36,386 nucleotides of DNA from JAQGLW01 sp035995725 (GTDB lineage Bacteria > Pseudomonadota > Gammaproteobacteria > Burkholderiales > Burkholderiaceae_D). This document shows positions 32,084 through 36,386 of this stretch, one piece after another. The stretch covers positions 1 to 36,386 of the forward strand of contig DASYKE010000034.1 of NCBI GenBank assembly GCA_035995725.1, in the 5' to 3' direction. Under the pieces are notes generated by a model. The model made no database searches. It worked only from the letters and a program-made list of their open reading frames with translations, and had not been told where the DNA came from. Each line of letters starts with the position of its first letter. Positions within the stretch are counted from its first letter, which is position 1. The position numbers and the translations under genes are program-made.

Positions 32084-33241
32084 ATGAAAAGAATAGAAAA
32101 GAAGGCTCGACGTGCGACTTCCTCACGCCGCAGCTTCCTCGGCACCGCCGCCGCCGGCACAGCTTCAGCGGCAGCTCTCGGTTTTCCGATGATCGGCAGT
32201 GCGCAGACGCCCATCCAGTTCCGTTTTCAGAGCACTTGGCCGAGCAAGGATATCTTCCACGAGTACGCGCTCGATTTTGCCAAGAAAGTGAACGATATGA
32301 CCGGCGGCGAGCTCAAGATTGACGTACTTCCCGCAGGCGCGGTGGTGCCGGCTTTCGGTCTGCTTGAAGCCGTATCCAAGGGAACGCTGGATGGTGGCCA
32401 TGGCGTGTTGGTTTATCACTACGGCAAGAGCACGGCGCTTGCGTTGTGGGGATCCGGTCCCGGTTTTGGCATGGACGCGAATATGCTGCTGGCGTGGCAC
32501 AAGTATGGTGGCGGCAAGGAGCTGCTCGCAAAATTGTATCAGTCGGTCGGCGCCAACGTCGTGTCCTTCCCGTACGGCCCGATGCCGACGCAGCCGCTGG
32601 GATGGTTCAAGAAGCCGATCACCAAAGCGGAAGACTTGAAGGGACTCAAATACCGCACCGTCGGTATTTCGATCGACGTGTTCCAGGGCATGGGCGCTGC
32701 AGTCAATGCTCTTCCGGGCGGCGAAATTGTTTCGGCCATGGACCGCGGCCTGCTGGACGCGGCTGAATTCAACAACGCCAGTTCCGATCGCGTGCTCGGC
32801 TTCCCCGACGTCTCCAAGGTCTGCATGCTGCAGAGCTACCACCAGAACGCCGAGCAGTTCGAAATCACGTTCAACAAGACCAAGTACGACGCGCTGCCGA
32901 ACAAAATGAAGGCGATCATCTCCAACGCCGTCGAAGCTTCGTCGGCCGACATGTCGTGGAAGGCGATCGACCGTTACTCGAAAGACTACATGGAGATGCA
33001 GACCAAGGACAAGGTCAAGTTCTACAAGACGCCGGATTCGATTTTGCAGAAGCAGCTTGAAGTCTACGATCAGGTCGCGGATAAAAAGGCAGCGGAAAAC
33101 CCGCTGTTCAAGGAAATCGTCGAATCGCAGAAAAAATTCGCGGAACGTACCGTACGCTGGGACATGGACACCAACGTCAACCGCCGCATGGCCTTCAATC
33201 ATTACTTCGGAGCGAAGAAGACTGAACCAAAGAAATCCTGA
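32084..33241 (+). CDS. TRAP transporter solute-binding protein (DctP-type, Tat-exported)
   Basis: Periplasmic binding protein of a tripartite ATP-independent transporter (385 residues). The start at 32084 has AAGGAG 7 bases upstream; the longer frame is unlikely. A twin-arginine signal RRSFLG at 15-20, followed by an Ala-rich core, ends near GSAQ at 41. The mature domain has STWPSKD, GGELKIDVLPAGAVVP, a Tyr/Trp-rich HYGKSTALALWG region, and LKYRTVGIS whose Arg is the usual carboxylate contact. It resembles the TakP-like (2-oxo acid) branch, so a carboxylate or related small acid is plausible. A terminator separates it from dctQ, favouring more binding protein than permease. Confidence 0.93.
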   Translation: MKRIEKKARRATSSRRSFLGTAAAGTASAAALGFPMIGSAQTPIQFRFQSTWPSKDIFHEYALDFAKKVNDMTGGELKIDVLPAGAVVPAFGLLEAVSKGTLDGGHGVLVYHYGKSTALALWGSGPGFGMDANMLLAWHKYGGGKELLAKLYQSVGANVVSFPYGPMPTQPLGWFKKPITKAEDLKGLKYRTVGISIDVFQGMGAAVNALPGGEIVSAMDRGLLDAAEFNNASSDRVLGFPDVSKVCMLQSYHQNAEQFEITFNKTKYDALPNKMKAIISNAVEASSADMSWKAIDRYSKDYMEMQTKDKVKFYKTPDSILQKQLEVYDQVADKKAAENPLFKEIVESQKKFAERTVRWDMDTNVNRRMAFNHYFGAKKTEPKKS

Positions 33242-33260
33242 TAAAGGTCTGACGCGTGCG

Positions 33261-33303
33261 AGGCATCATCCTGGTTTGCAGTCCAGGATGATGCCTGTTT
33301 TTT
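33261..33303 (+). terminator. Strong terminator/attenuator between dctP and dctQ
   Basis: Perfect 14-base arms (33261-33274 and 33283-33296, AGGCATCATCCTGG) around an 8-base loop, then GTTTTTT. It comes 20 bases after the dctP stop and before dctQ (33338), so read-through sets permease level. Confidence 0.92.
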
Positions 33304-33337
33304 AAACAAGCCTGTTGTTTTGAGCGAGGTTCAATCC

Positions 33338-34006
33338 ATGACAATCCAGCCATTTCTTAACACGGTTGACCGCATCAGCACCTGGGCCGGGAAAGCTGCT
33401 TCGTGGCTGATCGTGCTGCTGATGCTCGTGATCTGCGCCGAGGTTTTCAAACGCTATATCCTGAACGCACCAACCGCGTGGATTTACGATTTAAGCAACA
33501 TCGTGTACGGGACGCTGTTCATGATGGCCGGTGCCTACACGCTGGCGCAGAACGGGCACGTGCGGGGTGACTTTTTATACAGCAGCATGAAGCCGCGTAC
33601 TCAAGCCGCCCTCGACCTGGCGCTCTACTTCGTGTTCTTCATCCCGGGAATTCTCGCTTTGGTGTACGCGGGTTATGAGTACGCAGGTGATTCCTGGCGC
33701 ATTGCGGAGCATTCCAACACGACCGCGGACGGCCCCCCCGTATACCACTTCAAGACAGTGATTCCGGTCGCCGGTGCACTGATGATGCTACAGGGCCTGG
33801 CGGAAATCGTGCGTTGCATAGCATGCCTGCAAACCGGCGAGTGGCCGGCACGTCTCAAGGATGCAGAGGAGATAGATGTGGTTGAACAGCAATTGGCAAA
33901 CAGCCAATACGTGGACGAGGAAACCCGCAAGATGGCGATAGAGCGGGCGCATGCAATTGAAGAAGCAGCGAAGCAGCGCGGCATGGGCGATGGAGCGAAA
34001 CTATGA
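33338..34006 (+). CDS. TRAP transporter small permease (DctQ-type)
   Basis: The small membrane subunit of the TRAP transporter (222 residues), about four transmembrane helices: WLIVLLMLVICAEVFKRYIL (about 25-45), DLSNIVYGTLFMMAGAYTLA, ALDLALYFVFFIPGILALVY and VIPVAGALMMLQGLAEIVRC. The FKRYILN motif at the end of the first helix is typical. The start at 33338 has GAGG 8 bases upstream; a TTG at 33320 is possible. The C-terminal about 60 residues are a charged cytoplasmic helix, longer than in most DctQ. It overlaps dctM by 4 bases (ATGA), indicating coupled translation. Confidence 0.92.
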   Translation: MTIQPFLNTVDRISTWAGKAASWLIVLLMLVICAEVFKRYILNAPTAWIYDLSNIVYGTLFMMAGAYTLAQNGHVRGDFLYSSMKPRTQAALDLALYFVFFIPGILALVYAGYEYAGDSWRIAEHSNTTADGPPVYHFKTVIPVAGALMMLQGLAEIVRCIACLQTGEWPARLKDAEEIDVVEQQLANSQYVDEETRKMAIERAHAIEEAAKQRGMGDGAKL

Positions 34007-35886
34007 GCGATCCCGTACTCGGACTGCTGATGCTCGCGCTCATCGTGGTGGTGATTCTGTTGGGTTTTCCCACAGCTTTCACGCTGATGGGTCTGGGGAC
34101 GGCCTTTGGATTCATCGCGTTCTACGACCCGTCCCAGGCTTGGGTTCACAACAAGGTGTTCGATCTGATGGTTCAGCGCGCCTATGGAGCGATGACCAAC
34201 GATGTGCTGATTTCCATCCCGCTTTTCGTGCTGATGGGTTACGTCATGGAGCGCGGCGCACTGGTGGACAAGATGTTCTACAGTTTCCAGCTGGCGTTCC
34301 GCCGTGTGCCTGCTTCGCTGGCTGTGGCGACATTGATTGTGTGCACCTTCTGGGGCATTGCGAGCGGCCTGGTCGGGGCGGTAGTGGTTCTGATGGGCGT
34401 GATCGCGTTCAATCCGATGCTGAAGGCCGGCTACGACACCCGTCTTGCTGCGGGCGTGATTACCGCCGGCGGCACACTGGGCATTCTCATACCGCCGTCC
34501 GTCATGATCATTGTTTACGCGGCGGTTGCGGGCCAATCGGTAGTGAAGCTGTATGCGGCTGCGATGTTCCCCGGATTTTTCCTGGCGTTCCTGTATCTCA
34601 TATACGTCGTCGGCTGGGCGATGATCAATCCCAAAATCGCGCCTCGTCTGCCCGAGAGCGCAACCAAGGTTCCGGTCGAACCGTGGTTGACACGGCTGCA
34701 GCAGCTCTATTCGCGCAAGATGCTGATTGCCCTGCTTGCCGCAGTAGCGGCTCCGGCCAAGGCTTTGAACATATCGACCGAAGGCATGCGCGTGCGCTAT
34801 TCTCTGCTGCTCAAAAACCTTGTGGCTGCGCTGGTTCCGCTGGCGCTGACGGTGCTTACTCTCTGGGGCATTTGGTGGTATGTAGTGATTCATCCGCAGT
34901 CCGCGGCAGAGCCCTCGGCCCCTGTAGCGGCGGTGGTGCAAGGGCAAGACGGTCTCCCCGAACCGGCCGCCAAATCGGGTTCTGCCGACGAGGGGGCACA
35001 GATGCTGGGAAGCGAGCAGACGCCGGAGGCCGTCGAACCGCCGAGCACTGAGCCGGAAGGTCTCCAGGAAATGGGCAACGCCGAGCTCCGGGTCAGCGAT
35101 GCGGCTCCGTCGGAAGCCGGGCCCGCGCCGGCGTTCTACGCTTATTTCTGGCTTATCGTAGGAGCCAGCCTGCTCTTGCTCGCCTATTACTACTGGATCA
35201 TGGACGCTGAGCGGTTCCAGCTCCTCAAGTTATTGATTTCGTCGTCGCTGCCGCTCGGACTTCTGACATTCCTCGTGCTGGCAGTGATCCTGTTCGGAAT
35301 CACGACTGCAACGGAATCGGCAGCCGTCGGTGCCGCAGGCGCGTTCATACTTGCAATCCAGGCCGGAACCCTGAACTGGAAAAAGGTCAAGGAGGCGGTG
35401 TTCCTGACAGCAAAGACCACGTCGATGGTGTGCTGGCTGTTCGTCGGTTCGGCCATATTTTCGGCGGTGTTCGCTATCCTTGGCGGCCAGGCGCTGGTCG
35501 AGCAATGGGTGCTGTCGCTGAACATGACTCCGCTGCAGTTCATGCTGCTGTCCCAGGCCATCATCTTTGTGCTTGGCTGGCCGTTGGAGTGGACCGAGAT
35601 CATCGTCATATTCGTGCCGATTTTCCTGCCGATGCTGAAGCACTTCAATATCGATCCGATCCTTTGGGGCACCTTGGTGTTCGTCAATCTGCAGGCTGCC
35701 TTCCTGTCGCCACCGGTGGCGATGTCGGCGTTCTACCTGAAAGGCGTGGCGCCGCCACATGTTACGATCAACCAGATTTTTGCCGGCATGATGCCGTATA
35801 TGCTGATCGTGATTCTGTGCATGGTCTTGATGTATCTCTGGCCGGGCATGACGTTATGGTTACCTAATTACCTCTATGGCAACTGA
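34003..35886 (+). CDS. TRAP transporter large permease (DctM-type) with internal insertion
   Basis: The large membrane subunit (627 residues, against about 430 for typical DctM). The N-terminal half has the usual elevator-like helices (VLGLLMLALIVVVILLGFP, GILIPPSVMIIVYA near 160-175). The C-terminal half (about 410-627) carries ILFGITTATESAAVGAAGAF and FLGWPLEWTEII-type motifs. Between them, about 215-410, is an insertion: a helix pair (LVAALVPLALTVLTLWGIWW, about 274-293), a Pro/Glu/Ala-rich linker (about 300-375), then another helix (FWLIVGASLLLLAYYYW). Similar long DctM proteins exist, but the linker's role is unknown. It is translationally coupled to dctQ; together with the Tat-exported DctP it should form one transporter. 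Confidence 0.92.
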   Translation: MSDPVLGLLMLALIVVVILLGFPTAFTLMGLGTAFGFIAFYDPSQAWVHNKVFDLMVQRAYGAMTNDVLISIPLFVLMGYVMERGALVDKMFYSFQLAFRRVPASLAVATLIVCTFWGIASGLVGAVVVLMGVIAFNPMLKAGYDTRLAAGVITAGGTLGILIPPSVMIIVYAAVAGQSVVKLYAAAMFPGFFLAFLYLIYVVGWAMINPKIAPRLPESATKVPVEPWLTRLQQLYSRKMLIALLAAVAAPAKALNISTEGMRVRYSLLLKNLVAALVPLALTVLTLWGIWWYVVIHPQSAAEPSAPVAAVVQGQDGLPEPAAKSGSADEGAQMLGSEQTPEAVEPPSTEPEGLQEMGNAELRVSDAAPSEAGPAPAFYAYFWLIVGASLLLLAYYYWIMDAERFQLLKLLISSSLPLGLLTFLVLAVILFGITTATESAAVGAAGAFILAIQAGTLNWKKVKEAVFLTAKTTSMVCWLFVGSAIFSAVFAILGGQALVEQWVLSLNMTPLQFMLLSQAIIFVLGWPLEWTEIIVIFVPIFLPMLKHFNIDPILWGTLVFVNLQAAFLSPPVAMSAFYLKGVAPPHVTINQIFAGMMPYMLIVILCMVLMYLWPGMTLWLPNYLYGN

Positions 35887-36275
35887 TTTTCTGGCCTGAT
35901 GTACCCGGCGGTTAAATCCGCCGGAAACTGCCAGTCCACGGCCGCTTTGCGCAGTGCGAATGCCCGGATCGGTCGTCGGCATGGAAAATCTTCCATAGTC
36001 GGCAATCGATCCGGGCAGTTCTCTATCAGCGTAACCGCCGCATAAAGTACGCATATCCACGATTGCTCCAAAGCCGATGCTCGCTGCCTTCCGTTATGCG
36101 AGCACTGTACGGAGCGTTTTGGCCGCCACTTTTGGTAAAACGGCAAGAATTGCACAAATCTTCGCCTTATCGACAAGCCCTACTTGACCAACCTGAGTTG
36201 TTCAAGCAATGATAAGATGCCATGCAACAACAGCGCGAAGCGCAGGAATACTAATTAACCGCCAGGGAGGCCGTT
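35887..36275. other. Spacer after the TRAP operon
   Basis: About 390 bases without a convincing gene. CCGGCGG-TTAAAT-CCGCCGG (35905-35924) is a perfect 7-base-arm hairpin shortly after the dctM stop; without a T run it is at most a weak terminator. A minus-strand frame of 100 codons (35874-36176) has no family likeness. The 3' end holds the promoter candidate and Shine-Dalgarno of the last gene. Confidence 0.55.
36184..36213 (+). promoter_or_regulatory. Candidate promoter of the terminal small gene
   Basis: TTGACC (36184-36189) and AATGAT (36208-36213) with an 18-base spacer, 62 bases before the ATG at 36276. Hexamers match consensus at five and four positions. Confidence 0.35.
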
Positions 36276-36386
36276 ATGGTGAAGTATGAATTTTCCATCA
36301 GGAATCGGGAAGGGCAGAAAATAGAAAGCCTTGTGATAGCCGGGGTGGATCAGCCGGATGCGGAGCGCAAGCTGCTCCAGATGTAC
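36276..36386 (+). CDS. Hypothetical protein, 5' part only
   Basis: The first 37 codons of a gene that runs off the window. GGGAGG lies 5 bases before the ATG, a near-perfect Shine-Dalgarno. The visible protein begins MVKYEFSIRNREGQKIESLV and continues through AGVDQPDAERKLLQMY; it is hydrophilic, with no signal peptide or membrane helix. The opening strand-like part and the following helix (DAERKLLQMY) suggest a small alpha/beta protein. I do not recognise a family and assign no function. Confidence 0.7.
   Translation, partial: MVKYEFSIRNREGQKIESLVIAGVDQPDAERKLLQMY

Noticed and set aside
33673..34947. Long antisense frame (424 codons) opposite dctQ and dctM
   Set aside because: Overlaps two well-supported membrane-protein genes and has low-complexity basic composition; a shadow frame.
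35874..36176. 100-codon minus-strand frame after the TRAP operon
   Set aside because: No ribosome-binding site or family likeness; overlaps the dctM end and a hairpin.

Overview
The window looks like an ordinary chromosomal segment of a betaproteobacterium, most likely of the Oxalobacteraceae/Burkholderiales type. The evidence is the gene order (lolB-ispE-tRNA-Gln-prs-rplY-pth-ychF on one strand; ptsN-hprK-rapZ), the DUF6139 protein, the very large fused FAD/Fe-S oxidoreductase, and the DUF971-ubiE-Tim44 cluster. Base composition is moderately GC-rich. There is no plasmid, phage, insertion-sequence, CRISPR or rRNA signature. I cannot fix the genus from sequence alone.

Region 1 (1-7452, minus strand) is a housekeeping block read right to left: a TPR lipoprotein, lolB, ispE, tRNA-Gln(UUG), prs, rplY, pth and ychF (its 3' end runs off the window). 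It covers outer-membrane lipoprotein insertion, isoprenoid and PRPP supply, and translation. Several hairpins or terminators divide it, including a large one between tRNA-Gln and prs. Region 2 (7683-11815, plus strand) has the two 8-oxoguanine repair glycosylases mutM and mutY flanking a dynamin-like GTPase.

Region 3 (11866-18109, minus strand) holds a Lon substrate-binding-domain protein, then the nitrogen-PTS/RNA-adaptor genes rapZ, hprK and ptsN, then queF and ilvA. A 21-bp repeat occurs tandemly both between hprK and rapZ and, inverted, just before mutY. Region 4 (18275-26872, plus strand) has a YqaA/DedA-type membrane protein, a 1333-residue FAD/Fe-S oxidoreductase, a HIT protein, a DUF971 protein, ubiE, a Tim44-like protein and a PerM/AI-2E transporter.

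Region 5 (27074-29125, minus strand) has a DUF6139 protein, a TerC-family membrane protein and a Bax-inhibitor-1 (YccA) protein. Region 6 (29294-end, plus strand) has an NhaR-like LysR regulator, an alpha/beta hydrolase, and a three-gene TRAP transporter. The transporter has a Tat-exported binding protein, a strong terminator after dctP, and a DctM with an unusual internal insertion. The 5' end of an unrecognised small gene closes the window.

I found no clear new defence, mobile or biosynthetic system. The items most worth checking are the dispersed 21-bp repeat family, the repeat-rich leader of the dynamin-like GTPase between mutM and mutY, the palindromic operator and attenuator of the TRAP operon, the DctM insertion, and several long intergenic hairpins.
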